64,000 nucleotides of DNA from the NCBI GenBank assembly GCA_002343075.1, contig DDRH01000003.1, positions 90,711 through 154,710 on the forward strand, written 5' to 3'. Of this stretch, positions 17,301 through 26,188 are shown one piece after another; positions within the stretch are counted from its first letter, which is position 1; each line of letters begins with the position of its first letter. A model generated the notes under the pieces. The model was not told the origin of the DNA, did no database searches, and was given only the letters and a program-made list of their open reading frames with translations. The position numbers were made by a program, and so were the translations under genes. The stretch is from Phycisphaerales bacterium UBA2421. GTDB taxonomy: Bacteria; Planctomycetota; Phycisphaerae; Tepidisphaerales; Tepidisphaeraceae.

Positions 17301-17921
17301 CTGCTCGGCCGATTGCATGCGTGTTACGACCGAGTCCGCAGCGGGCTTGGGTTTAACAAAAGCGCCCGCGATTACGGGGCATTCCCAACCGACCCGTACT
17401 CCCACACGCCCGCCCACGCCGGCGCCCGCCAGCCGGGCATGACGGGGCAGGTGAAAGAAGAAATCATCAGCCGAATGGGCGAGTTTGGTGTGCGGATCGA
17501 GCAGGGTCAGATTCGATTCTCGCCGACCATGCTGCACGCAGCGGAGTTTTCGCAGTCACCTTCGCAGTTTCGCTACTACCCCCTGAATCAATCGCGCGCA
17601 TCCATTGATCTGCCTTCGGGCGCGCTGGCGTTCACATTCTGCCAGGTGCCGGTGGTCTACCAGACTGCACAGAACGCGGGCATCGTTCTAACGCGTGATG
17701 ACGGTGAACGGGTGGCTATCGACGGCGACCAATTGAGCGCCCGCGACAGCAGCGAAATCTTCAATCGCTCGGGAAGAATCGTGCGCATCGATGTAGCCGT
17801 GATGGCGTCTCAGCTGCGCAACGGCGGGCAGAAACTGAACGGCGCGCCTTCGCCGATTCCCGTTGACATCAATGGTAACGGCTGCGGGTATGCCCATGGA
17901 GCAAAAACTTGTGTTGAATGA
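14319..17921 (+). CDS. large (alpha/alpha)6-barrel-like enzyme of unknown specificity
   Basis: This protein of 1200 residues has no signal peptide and is probably cytoplasmic. Residues 1-320 look beta-rich (LWMYVSSTGALTCGRR, LGLTFRYGWQNCDAFGFVRT) like the beta-sandwich preceding catalytic barrels in GH94/GH15-type enzymes. The middle contains GNWRDIFQNWEAL (about 480), EPNHPWSNIGYWGDHQIVYL (about 530) and RPEWNDANNALAGYGLSVV (about 657). The WND-N element recalls phosphorylase-like (alpha/alpha)6 barrels. A cellobiose-phosphorylase-like or related glycan-acting enzyme is my best guess, without a family assignment. No ATG precedes the conserved part: a TTG at 14319 or GTG at 14331 must serve. 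It sits between two PEP-CTERM genes in the glycan region. Confidence 0.75.
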   Translation: MSAHVVNSDQTTLTREAVEPVIRAISKTPSPKEGFTTLAGREMYCIPQFDAMPPFLMSIASDSDLWMYVSSTGALTCGRRSPEMCLFPYETDDRLHHLRGITGPITLIREDDATEVWEPFAGLIDSTIVSRNLYKSTIGNEVVFEETHHGLGLTFRYGWQNCDAFGFVRTATLINHSAHRSRSFEMIDGLLNVMPPGVQLGVQQGSSCLADAYKVCELDRATKLGVFSLNSLVTDRAEPAESLRANLVWCRGLSPFRATLSAGSIESFRRGRPVAAECKLRGQRGSYLVSAAIELKPGQALSWDIVADVGRTQQQVSKALKMLESDASPIPMLRESLESSRDNLARIVAANDGLQATADAKMSVHHFANVLFNTMRGGAFADGGKIRRADFIRSVQTRNKPVASKYVALLAQLPEQVSPAQLIEQLRRACDPSLLRLGYEYLPVTFGRRHGDPSRPWNSFNIQLRDENGSQVIAYQGNWRDIFQNWEALCTSFPEYITSIIAKFVSASTADGFNPYRVTHEGIDWEVPEPNHPWSNIGYWGDHQIVYLTRLLELSERFQPGTLAELLASPNFSYASVPYRIKPFANTVNDCRNTIEFEAGLHRRIEAESKEMGTDAKLLRGVDGAVLHVSLMEKLLVPVLAKMGSFVIGGGIWMHTQRPEWNDANNALAGYGLSVVTLCYMQRHVQLIRRVLESTSLPTHAISCEVANWLRSTLGVLQRNLGLTNTDSVDPAARMTLLSQLGGVSCDYRRQLYQTGIGQPVPVSAVELRDLLALCETFIAHTIRLNERPDGLFHSYNLIHFSEDKKTARVRHLPLMLEGQVAAISSGLLTPERIVNMVESLYTSELYRADQHSFTLYPDRSTKSFLEKNIARGEDVSRIRLLRSMLACGDFRVVALDGTGRVRFHADLSNDAALQRRLDEVARDPAWHDAVAADRTAVSDLYESVFEHHSFTGRSGSMFGYEGLGSIYWHMVAKLVVAVQEVCIAAERAGKPQALLGRLHACYDRVRSGLGFNKSARDYGAFPTDPYSHTPAHAGARQPGMTGQVKEEIISRMGEFGVRIEQGQIRFSPTMLHAAEFSQSPSQFRYYPLNQSRASIDLPSGALAFTFCQVPVVYQTAQNAGIVLTRDDGERVAIDGDQLSARDSSEIFNRSGRIVRIDVAVMASQLRNGGQKLNGAPSPIPVDINGNGCGYAHGAKTCVE

Positions 17922-17942
17922 ATCGAGTTGTTTTTAATGCCG

Positions 17943-17973
17943 CCGGCGGGAAGACGCGGAGTCGATCCGCCGG
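17943..17973 (+). promoter_or_regulatory. leader hairpin just before ribosome-binding site
   Basis: CCGGCGG pairs with CCGCCGG across 17 bases, immediately upstream of the GGAGGAAA of the next gene. It could modulate translation start or mark the intergenic boundary. Confidence 0.3.
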
Positions 17974-17990
17974 TGAAACTGGAGGAAATC

Positions 17991-19922
17991 ATGGATCGTC
18001 GTCTTGTTTTGGCCGCCTTGGCGGTTCCGTTCGTATCGACCGCAGCGCTCGCGGTAGATCCTGTCTTGGTTGACAATTTTGCCAACGGCATTGTCACCGA
18101 TACCGACACCATCCCGGGATATTGGATTCCACGGCTCTCTGGCGGCATCAGCACTGCCAACGAGGCAGGTGGTACGATGCAGCTTACGGCAGGCGGGTCG
18201 CAGTTTCCTCACGGGCAGATTGCCGGGCCTGTCGATTCCAACATCAACTTCTTTCGTGCGCCGGTTGTTGTTGAAGGCTCGGGGCTGAACTTTACGTCGC
18301 CCACCAACAGCCTCAACAAGGGTATCTTCCGTATGTCGCTCATTTCACGGGCGTTGTTCGACGCCGCCCCAACCCCTCCTGCCCCCGCGGCGGGCATTGA
18401 CGACTCGGAATACTGGGCCGATGACGCCTTTGCGCTCCGCATTGAGTCCGGCGGTAGCACTCCGGGCCAATACAGCGTTGCGATGGGTATCAAAGAAAAC
18501 TATCCGATGCACAACACGGAGTACGATGGCTTCCAGTTGTTCAATCCCGGCAACAATTCCGGTGCAACGTTACCAGGTCCAGTCCGTTCATTCCGGCTTA
18601 CCTACGGAGCAAAGTTCTGGGACCTTCGGCTAACCCACGATACCTCGCCCACCAATTCCACGCCGGTTACGGTGCAATTCACCGGTGCGGTCGATCAGTT
18701 CCTGCTCAACTGGAAGGATCCTACCGATGCGGGAGCGCTCACGGGCAATTCTTCGGTTGTGTTGCAAACGCAGCTCAACAACTCCGCAGCGACCGAAGAG
18801 GCCACCGCTTCACTTAACTCGTTCACGGTCGGTCAGCTCCGTCAGGGGTGGCAGGGCGCGTCCGGCGGCATCTGGAGCGACCCGGCCAACTGGAGCGACG
18901 GAGACATCTTTCACGTCAATGGCGATAACACGATCTCGAGCGTGCCGAATTTCGTCGGGGCCAACGTGAAGTTCACCAACGCCGCCGCCCCAACCGCGGT
19001 GACCATGGATGCCGACCAGACCGTTGGTGCAATTCTGTTTGACAGCGCGCAGCCGTACACCATTTCGCCTGACGGATTGGGGCAAGGCACATTCCAGATG
19101 GCAACGCGTTACCTGTTTAACGAAGTGACCTCGCTGCAGGGCAATCACACAATCAACTCGCCGATCAATCTATACAACGATCTCGTCGCCAGCGCCGCCG
19201 CGGGGGCGAATGTATCGATGACCGGGCAGGTGGTTGACCTGAGCCCAATCGGCACGCTCGGATTGACCAAGACGGGCCTGGGTTCGGTCGGCATGCTCAA
19301 CCTGCGGCTGTTCAATGTCACAATCAACGAAGGCACGCTGCGAGTGCTGCCTGGCCCAACGAACAATTCTCCAGATTCGGCCAGTTCAGTCTTCAACCTG
19401 GCGATCGCGGGCACCCCGTCGGCACCCGAGGGCCGTCTTGATCTGACCAACAACGCGCTGGTGCTCGATTACAGCGGTCCGTCAAACATTAACGAAGTAC
19501 GCCAGTTGCTGCAGGCGGGCGCATCGGGCGGGAATGGCATCGGCTCATCGTCGGCCAACGCGCTGTTCCGGCTGGGCTACGCCGAGGGGTCGCTTCTCGG
19601 TGGCTCATTTGCGGGGCAATTCCTCGATGGTTCCACGGTCGTAATCGCGCTGCTGGTGGCTGGCGACGCCAACTTTTCCGGCGGTGTAAATCTTGACGAT
19701 TTCACGGCTCTGGCAGCTTCGTTCGGCTCCAACGGTGCTGTCTGGACCAATGGCGACTTTAACTATGACGGCAGCGTCAACCTCGACGATTTCACCATTC
19801 TCGCGGCCAACTTTGGCCAGAGCGGTGGCGATATTGCACGGGGTGCGGTGCCCGAGCCGGCGAGCCTGGGCCTGATCGCCGGTGCGATTGCGGCGTTGGC
19901 AGGGCGTCGGCGTCGGGCGTAA
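17991..19922 (+). CDS. exported PEP-CTERM protein with dockerin-like repeats
   Basis: The ATG at 17991 has GGAGGAAA six bases upstream and a signal peptide (LVLAALAVPFVSTAALA). Residues 22-290 form a beta-rich domain that begins VLVDNFANGIVTDTDTIPGYW and contains YWADDAFALRIESGG. The same domain occurs in the second half of the next gene product. A segment GASGGIWSDPANWSDGD starts a passenger-like beta-helix or autotransporter-type repeat region. Two dockerin-type repeats follow (GDANFSGGVNLDDFTALA and FNYDGSVNLDDFTILAANFG). The end is VPEPASLGLIAGAIAALAGRRRRA. It is a surface protein; ligand and partner are unknown. It and the next gene are close paralogues over about 550 residues. Confidence 0.85.
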   Translation: MDRRLVLAALAVPFVSTAALAVDPVLVDNFANGIVTDTDTIPGYWIPRLSGGISTANEAGGTMQLTAGGSQFPHGQIAGPVDSNINFFRAPVVVEGSGLNFTSPTNSLNKGIFRMSLISRALFDAAPTPPAPAAGIDDSEYWADDAFALRIESGGSTPGQYSVAMGIKENYPMHNTEYDGFQLFNPGNNSGATLPGPVRSFRLTYGAKFWDLRLTHDTSPTNSTPVTVQFTGAVDQFLLNWKDPTDAGALTGNSSVVLQTQLNNSAATEEATASLNSFTVGQLRQGWQGASGGIWSDPANWSDGDIFHVNGDNTISSVPNFVGANVKFTNAAAPTAVTMDADQTVGAILFDSAQPYTISPDGLGQGTFQMATRYLFNEVTSLQGNHTINSPINLYNDLVASAAAGANVSMTGQVVDLSPIGTLGLTKTGLGSVGMLNLRLFNVTINEGTLRVLPGPTNNSPDSASSVFNLAIAGTPSAPEGRLDLTNNALVLDYSGPSNINEVRQLLQAGASGGNGIGSSSANALFRLGYAEGSLLGGSFAGQFLDGSTVVIALLVAGDANFSGGVNLDDFTALAASFGSNGAVWTNGDFNYDGSVNLDDFTILAANFGQSGGDIARGAVPEPASLGLIAGAIAALAGRRRRA

Positions 19923-19945
19923 CGATTAGTGCGTGTTCCTCCGCA

Positions 19946-19988
19946 CGCGGCGGCCTGGACCATCCGGGCCGCCGCGTCTTTGTGTTTT
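19946..19988 (+). terminator. terminator between two PEP-CTERM paralogues
   Basis: CGCGGCGGCC pairs perfectly with GGCCGCCGCG over a loop of about 11 bases and is followed by TCTTTGTGTTTT. It lies 23 bases after the stop codon. The stem and T-rich tail support intrinsic termination. Confidence 0.65.
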
Positions 19989-20048
19989 CTGGCAAAACTG
20001 CCCGGTCTCCGCGGACTATCCGCAGACCCGTGCGTAGAATGGATCACG

Positions 20049-22607
20049 ATGATGCGACGCTCGCTGAAAAACTCCCTTCAATTGCTCTCCGCCGCCGTCC
20101 TGCTGGCCACGCCGGCACTCGGACAGGAGATTTTTCGCGACGACTTCAACGGCGGGAGCATCGATCTTGCAAAGTGGGATGTAATGACCCACGTCGTCGG
20201 TCGCTCCCGTTTTGGCAATACGCCGGTCGTCTCCAATGGCTTCGCTCGTCTCAGGCACGACACCTACAACCCCACCGCCCCCGGCAGCACCTTCCGCGGC
20301 ACCGAGCTGGCGACCGACGCATTCTTTTCCCGCGGGGCCAATGGCATTGAGCTTGAAGCGCGCGTCCGCAGCAATGCCATGGTCAATGGTCTGGTCACCT
20401 CGTTTTTCACATACATTTCGAGAAATGTCGGCGGGACCATTCTGTGGGACGAAGCCGATTTTGAGTTTTTGAGCACGCGCACCAACGCAACCCCCGTCGG
20501 CGATCCTGTGCTGGTCAGCACTTACAATGATTTCAATCTGACCACGCAGCCCTATGGCGATGAAGTCACGCAATCGAGCCGCGAGTACATTATTCCCACG
20601 CTTGATCTTACGCAGTTCAATTCGTTCCGGATGCGTTGGCTGAACAACCGGCTCGAGTGGTACGCCAATGGCCGATTGCTGCGAACTGTCACAGGCACGC
20701 TCGTTCCTACAGATGCAACCCGCCCACGGTTTAACTTCTGGGCACCGGGAAGTGAATGGGGCGCGGCGTATTCATCCGCGCTGCAGCCGACGTCAAACCC
20801 GGCCAACAATCAATCGGCTTTTTACGATGTCGATTGGATGGTTATCCGTAATGCCCGCCCGGCAGTCACGGCAACTTCGCCAGATCGGGTATTTACCGAT
20901 CGGTTCAATAATGCCAGTGTGCCCAACGCCGACAGCATCAACGGCTTCTGGACGCAGCGGAGTCAGGGCAACAGTTCTGTCAACGAATCCACGGCCGAAC
21001 CCCTCAAGCTCAATGCCGGCGGCGGGGGATACCCGCACGCCCAGATCGTCAGCGCCGTTCGGAGCGAGTTCAACATGTTTGAATCGCCGATTGAGATCGA
21101 AGCCACGGGCATCGACTTTGTCTCAAGCTCGAATAGCTACAACAAGGCGCTACTGCGATTCAGCCTTTCCAGCGAAGGCCTCACCACCAATTCACAATCG
21201 GAGTATACCTCCGAGGACGCGCTGGCGCTTCGAATCGATGCCAACCAGACCATCTCGCTCGGCTACAAAGTCAACGCGCCCAACACCAATACCGAGTTTG
21301 AAGGCACCAACGTCCTCACCCAATCGGTGAGCGGCCCGGTGCGGCGCGTCAATCTGATTGTGAATCCCACGTTCTACACACTGAAGGTGGAGCACGATCT
21401 TTCGCTGGAAGATGGCACCCCCGTCACCGCTGAGTTTAGTGGCTCTCTGAATATCAACCTGAACGATTGGCGCAAGCTTGCGGCTGCCGCGACGGGACAC
21501 TCTGCGCTCTACGTTCAAAGCCAGCTCTCCAACGCCGCCCCCAATGAAACCGCGACGGCGTTTGTCGAAAGCCTGGCCGTCAACGCCATTAAACCCACAT
21601 GGAATCAAGCCACCGGGGGCGATTGGAATTCCACCGCCGGGTGGTCGCGCCACATGGTGCCCAACTACAGTGGTGCCAACGCTATCTTCGGCACCGCGAT
21701 TACCGGAACACAGACGGTTGTCGTCAACGCGCCTGTCACCGCGGGCCGAATCACCTTTGATAGCAATGCAGGCTATGTGATCGCCGGATCATCATCGATA
21801 ACACTGCAATCGCCCGCAGCGAGCGCGCGGGTGCTTGCGCTAAACGGCAGTCACCAGATTGCGGTTCCGGTCCATGCTGTGATGAACACCGAGCTGTCGG
21901 TTGCCACTGGCGCATCGCTGGACCTCGCCGGCGGATTGATGTCATCAGCCACGGCTACAAAGTCGGGCGATGGCGCGTTACAGCTTCGTCACATCCGCGG
22001 CACGTCATTCTCGATTGACGCAGGCACAGTTCGAATCGCAGCAGGTGCCACCGCCAACGCTGCCGGCGGTGCGAGCTCGCTGCAAAGCCTTGCATTCGCC
22101 GGCGGGGCAGTGCCTTTAACATCGCTCGATCTGACCAACAACGCCCTCGTGCTCGACTACAGCGGGGCTTCTCCCGCCGAATCGGTCCGTCTGTTGCTAC
22201 TCGCCGGGAGTTCGTCGGGAACGGGTCTGGTTTCATCGATGGCAAACGAATCGTTCCGTCTCGGCTTCGCTGAAGGGGCGGCTATCCGTCCCGGCGGCGG
22301 GGAGTTCGCCGGGCAAGCCGTCGATGCAACCTCGATCGTCGTGGCATTTACCTCGGCGGGCGACACCAACCTCGATGGCACTGTCAATCTTGACGATTTT
22401 ACCGCACTGGCATCCTCCTTCGGAGCCAGCGGCCTGTGGTCGGCGGGCGACTTCAGTTACGACGGGCAGGTAAACCTTGACGATTTCACCCAGCTTGCCG
22501 CCAACTTTGGCACCACGCTTGCATCTGCCCCGCGCGCGTCCGTTCCGGAACCGGCCGGCGCGATGGTGATCGTGCTTTTGGCAGCGACCCGCCGTCGCCG
22601 CGCCTGA
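20049..22607 (+). CDS. exported GH16-like glycanase with dockerin-like repeats and PEP-CTERM
   Basis: The start is the ATG pair at 20049/20052 before a signal peptide (LLSAAVLLATPALG). Residues 25-270 match a GH16 concanavalin-like fold: IFRDDFNGGSIDLAKWDV at the front and WDEADFEFLS in the middle, where EADFE fits the GH16 catalytic E-x-D-x-E strand. GH16 enzymes cut beta-1,3/1,4-glucans, agars or carrageenans; the substrate cannot be read here. Residues 285-540 repeat the unknown domain of the upstream paralogue, then GGDWNSTAGWS opens the same passenger-like segment. Two VNLDDFT dockerin-like repeats precede VPEPAGAMVIVLLAATRRRRA. The enzyme is predicted to be sorted to the cell surface. 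Confidence 0.85.
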   Translation: MMRRSLKNSLQLLSAAVLLATPALGQEIFRDDFNGGSIDLAKWDVMTHVVGRSRFGNTPVVSNGFARLRHDTYNPTAPGSTFRGTELATDAFFSRGANGIELEARVRSNAMVNGLVTSFFTYISRNVGGTILWDEADFEFLSTRTNATPVGDPVLVSTYNDFNLTTQPYGDEVTQSSREYIIPTLDLTQFNSFRMRWLNNRLEWYANGRLLRTVTGTLVPTDATRPRFNFWAPGSEWGAAYSSALQPTSNPANNQSAFYDVDWMVIRNARPAVTATSPDRVFTDRFNNASVPNADSINGFWTQRSQGNSSVNESTAEPLKLNAGGGGYPHAQIVSAVRSEFNMFESPIEIEATGIDFVSSSNSYNKALLRFSLSSEGLTTNSQSEYTSEDALALRIDANQTISLGYKVNAPNTNTEFEGTNVLTQSVSGPVRRVNLIVNPTFYTLKVEHDLSLEDGTPVTAEFSGSLNINLNDWRKLAAAATGHSALYVQSQLSNAAPNETATAFVESLAVNAIKPTWNQATGGDWNSTAGWSRHMVPNYSGANAIFGTAITGTQTVVVNAPVTAGRITFDSNAGYVIAGSSSITLQSPAASARVLALNGSHQIAVPVHAVMNTELSVATGASLDLAGGLMSSATATKSGDGALQLRHIRGTSFSIDAGTVRIAAGATANAAGGASSLQSLAFAGGAVPLTSLDLTNNALVLDYSGASPAESVRLLLLAGSSSGTGLVSSMANESFRLGFAEGAAIRPGGGEFAGQAVDATSIVVAFTSAGDTNLDGTVNLDDFTALASSFGASGLWSAGDFSYDGQVNLDDFTQLAANFGTTLASAPRASVPEPAGAMVIVLLAATRRRRA

Positions 22608-22837
22608 TTGAGCTGAAGGCCACGAGACGAACCCAGCGAAACGCGCCTCCGCCACCTCGTACCCCCCACTGAGGTAGCTCAACTGTTGCGCTGCAATGAC
22701 GGCGCGCTTTCCATTCTCCAGCCGCCGAGGAATCTGTAGACTTCGCACGTCGGCGGGTGGGCAATGCCGGGTGCGATCTGTAGAAATTCACCCCGACATC
22801 CACGCTGCGGTTGAGAATAGGCCGTGTGATCGAATAC

Positions 22838-25800
22838 ATGCCACAAGCCATGCTTAAACCAGGCAATCTCCAGTGCGATTTCAGCACCAATCCCGTTGGC
22901 ATTGACAATCCTGCGCCGCGGTTGAGCTGGATTGTGGAGTGCGGACGCGCGGGCGCGCGGCAGACAGCGTATCGTATCATCGTCGCTTCCAGCGCCGCCG
23001 AGCTGGCAGAAGGGAGGGGAAATCTGTGGGACACCGGCAAGGTTGGCTCCGCGAATACGACCGCCATCCGGTACGCGGGCGCACCAATTCTCTCGGCGCA
23101 GAGGCAGTATTGGTGCGTGATGGTTTGGGACGAGCACGATCAGCCCTCCGGGTGGAGCGCGCCAACCTCATTCACCGCCGGGCTTCTCTCGCCGAGCGAT
23201 TGGGCGGGCGCGAAGTGGATTACCGACCCTTATCGACTGCGGTGGTGCCGCGCGGCGCTTGGGTACCGGTCGTCCAGTCTTGACGGTCCGGCAGCCAGCA
23301 AATGGCTAACGATCGATCTCGGAGCTGTGGTGCCGATTGAGTCAATTGTGCTGCACGCGGTGCGGCACGACGTGACCGAAGGGCTTGGATTTCCCGTGCG
23401 CTTCAAGCTTGAAGGGTCCACTAATCTCGGAACCAGTGAATGGTGTTCGATCTTTGACCAATCCCATGCCGATTTTCCAAACCCGTGGGCGCAGAAGATC
23501 CGCGTTCCGGGAAACGGGGTACAGGCGAGATTTGTTCGGCTGTCTGTCAATCGCGCACGGGTCCTTGACGGAGTGGAATGTCTCGCGTTAGCGCAAATCG
23601 AGGTGATGTCCGGCGGGGGGAATGCTGCACTCAACAAGCGAGTGACCGCGTCTGATTCGGTTGAAGATTCGCAATGGTCGGCCCAGTCGATCACTGATGG
23701 CCTCGCAGGAACACGAGCCGGCGATGCGGGCAATGCCACCCTCATGCTTCTTCGCCAGTTTGACTTACTCCGTCGACCATCGCGCGCACTGTTGTTTGCC
23801 AGCGGGCTAGGGCAGGTTGATGCTTATCTCAACGGTCGGCGGATCAGCGATCGCGTGCTCGGCCCGGGGTGGACCAATCACCGTCGAACGGCACTTTATG
23901 AAACGACCGACGTCACGCAGATGCTCGCCAGCGGCGCGAATGCAATTGGTTTTGTGTTGTCGGGGGGGATGTACAACATTCAACCGGTGCGCTATCACAA
24001 ACTGACCACGCCATTTCGCCCACTCTGTGCGATCGCACAACTGCTGCTAGAGTACGCCGATGGCAGTTCCGAACGACTGGTGACTAACGAACAGTGGCGT
24101 GTCGTGCCCAGCCCTACCACGTTCAGCAGCGTCTACGGGGGGGAGGAATTTGATGCCCGTCTCGTTGACGAGAATTGGTGCATGCCGAGCCTCGTTGACG
24201 ATGCGCTCACCACCTGCACTGGAGTTGATTTACCGGCGACGCAGCTACGTGGCGCGTCCACCGCGGGACCGCCTTGCCGGCGGATCGAGCCGCTTCGGGC
24301 CAAAACGGTGACGCCGATTGGGAAGCGGAGATGGATTTACGACATGGGCCAGAATACGTCGCTCATGCCGCGCCTCGCGGTAACCGGCCCCGCGGGGTCG
24401 GGTGTTCGCATTACGCCTGCGGAACTGCTGGATAAGGACGGCGCGATCGACCGGCGATCGTGCGGTCAAGGGTCGGCATACTGGCAATACACGCTCGGTG
24501 ACGGCGCAGCACAAACATGGGAGCCGCGGTTCTTTTATCATGGTGCACGCTATCTTCAGGTCGAGCAGATCCCCGCTCTGGAATCTGAAGCGCTTCCGTC
24601 GGTGATTTCGCTCGAAGCCGATGTTGTGCATGCCGACGTCGCCCCCGCGGGGCGGTTCGAGTGCTCGAATGATCACTTGAATCGCGTGCATCAGCTCGTC
24701 CGCTGGGCGCAGCGGAGCAATCTCGTCAGCGTGATGAGCGATTGCCCGCACCGGGAACGCCTCGGTTGGCTTGAGCAGTATCATCTGCACGGCCCTTCCC
24801 TGCGTTACGAGTTTAACTTGAACCGCCTCTACACAAAGGCCATGCAGGACATGGCCGACAGCCAAACCGACGACGGCCTTGTGCCGTGTACTGCGCCTGA
24901 GTTTGTTGTATTTAACGACGGTTTCCGCGATTCACCAGAGTGGGGCAGCGCCGCGGTGCTTGTGCCGTGGCAGCAATATCTTTGGACGGGTGATGATTCG
25001 CTGTTGGAACGGTATTTTGATGTCATGGTGCGGTATGTCGATTACCTCGGCACCAAGGCGTCGGAGCACATCGTTTCGCACGGACTGGGCGACTGGTATG
25101 ACATAGGGCCGAATCCTCCCGGCCATGCACAGCTCACGCCCGCCGCGCTGACCGCGACGGCATTCTATTTCGAAGATGTCCGCATCCTGAGTCGAACCGC
25201 GGCGGTTCTAGGAAAGCACGCCGAGGCAGAAAGGTATGGCGCGCTGTGCAGGAACATTTCCGATGCATTCAACCGGACGTTTTATGACTCGCGAGCCGGT
25301 CGATATGCCAGCGGGTCGCAGACGGCACAGGCGATTCCCCTGGTGATGAATCTTGTGGCCCAAGGGCACCGCACCGCGGTGATCGAGGCGATGCTGACCG
25401 ATGTCAGGCAGTCGGGCCTCACCGCAGGGGATATCGGGCATCGATATCTGCTCCGGGCGCTGGCCGATGCGGGCCACTCACAGGCGATTTTTGACCTTCA
25501 CACCCAGACCGACCGCCCCGGTTATGGCTACATCCTCGCGCGCGGGGCGACCGCGCTGACCGAAGCCTGGGACGCGCGCCGCGAATCGAGCCAAAACCAT
25601 TTCATGCTCGGCCACATCATCGAGTGGCTTTATCATGACTTGGCTGGCATTCGATTGGATGAAAGCGCCCCCGGCTTTCGGCACGTTGTCATCCAGCCAG
25701 CGGTGGTCGGCGATGTCACCCGGGCTGATGCCTCCTATGAGAGCATCAAGGGCAAGGTCGGCAGCAGTTGGAGCCGAAGAGGCGGTGAATTCGAGCTGCG

Positions 25801-25966
25801 CGCGACGATTCCGGCTAACGTCACGGCCTCAGTGGTGGTGCCGGGCCGGTCGGCGACTGTCGAACCGCCCGCGGGAGTTCACCTCGGAGCGGGCACGCTG
25901 GAGCCGGGCGGAACACGGTATGCGGTTTCTTCGGGAAACTACGTTTTCCGTTCGACGATCGCGTGA
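22838..25966 (+). CDS. alpha-L-rhamnosidase, GH78
   Basis: This protein of about 1042 residues carries the GH78 layout: a Fn3-like start (LQCDFSTNPVGIDNPAPRLSW and QTAYRIIVASS), then an inserted discoidin-like segment (KWLTIDLGAVVPIES, about 155). The beta-sandwich and catalytic (alpha/alpha)6 barrel follow, with SDCPHRERLGWLEQYHLHG (about 635) and TEAWDARRESSQNHFMLGHI (about 905). The DCPHRERLGW and SQNHFM motifs hold the conserved acidic and binding residues of the family. GH78 releases terminal rhamnose from pectin, gellan or glycosides. There is no signal peptide, so it may act on imported oligosaccharides. The start is uncertain: ATG 22838, ATG 22850 or TTG 22811, none with a good ribosome-binding site. 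The 230 bases before it hold nothing I can name. Confidence 0.88.
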   Translation: MPQAMLKPGNLQCDFSTNPVGIDNPAPRLSWIVECGRAGARQTAYRIIVASSAAELAEGRGNLWDTGKVGSANTTAIRYAGAPILSAQRQYWCVMVWDEHDQPSGWSAPTSFTAGLLSPSDWAGAKWITDPYRLRWCRAALGYRSSSLDGPAASKWLTIDLGAVVPIESIVLHAVRHDVTEGLGFPVRFKLEGSTNLGTSEWCSIFDQSHADFPNPWAQKIRVPGNGVQARFVRLSVNRARVLDGVECLALAQIEVMSGGGNAALNKRVTASDSVEDSQWSAQSITDGLAGTRAGDAGNATLMLLRQFDLLRRPSRALLFASGLGQVDAYLNGRRISDRVLGPGWTNHRRTALYETTDVTQMLASGANAIGFVLSGGMYNIQPVRYHKLTTPFRPLCAIAQLLLEYADGSSERLVTNEQWRVVPSPTTFSSVYGGEEFDARLVDENWCMPSLVDDALTTCTGVDLPATQLRGASTAGPPCRRIEPLRAKTVTPIGKRRWIYDMGQNTSLMPRLAVTGPAGSGVRITPAELLDKDGAIDRRSCGQGSAYWQYTLGDGAAQTWEPRFFYHGARYLQVEQIPALESEALPSVISLEADVVHADVAPAGRFECSNDHLNRVHQLVRWAQRSNLVSVMSDCPHRERLGWLEQYHLHGPSLRYEFNLNRLYTKAMQDMADSQTDDGLVPCTAPEFVVFNDGFRDSPEWGSAAVLVPWQQYLWTGDDSLLERYFDVMVRYVDYLGTKASEHIVSHGLGDWYDIGPNPPGHAQLTPAALTATAFYFEDVRILSRTAAVLGKHAEAERYGALCRNISDAFNRTFYDSRAGRYASGSQTAQAIPLVMNLVAQGHRTAVIEAMLTDVRQSGLTAGDIGHRYLLRALADAGHSQAIFDLHTQTDRPGYGYILARGATALTEAWDARRESSQNHFMLGHIIEWLYHDLAGIRLDESAPGFRHVVIQPAVVGDVTRADASYESIKGKVGSSWSRRGGEFELRATIPANVTASVVVPGRSATVEPPAGVHLGAGTLEPGGTRYAVSSGNYVFRSTIA

Positions 25967-26188
25967 GAGAGCTGATATTCAGCTCTCACAGCGCTGCGGA
26001 CGCGGGCTGTCGATCGATAGGTATGCCCCGCGTTACAGGCGCATGATTTTCAACAGAGTGGTCCTGGTTATCGGACCCTCTGGCTGCCGCGGTGGGCAAT
26101 CATCCTACGGACCCATCGAAATCTGGTGAACCACGGCCTCGTCCGGGCCGATGCAAAGAGGTGGATCTATCGGTGTTAACTGCGAGGT

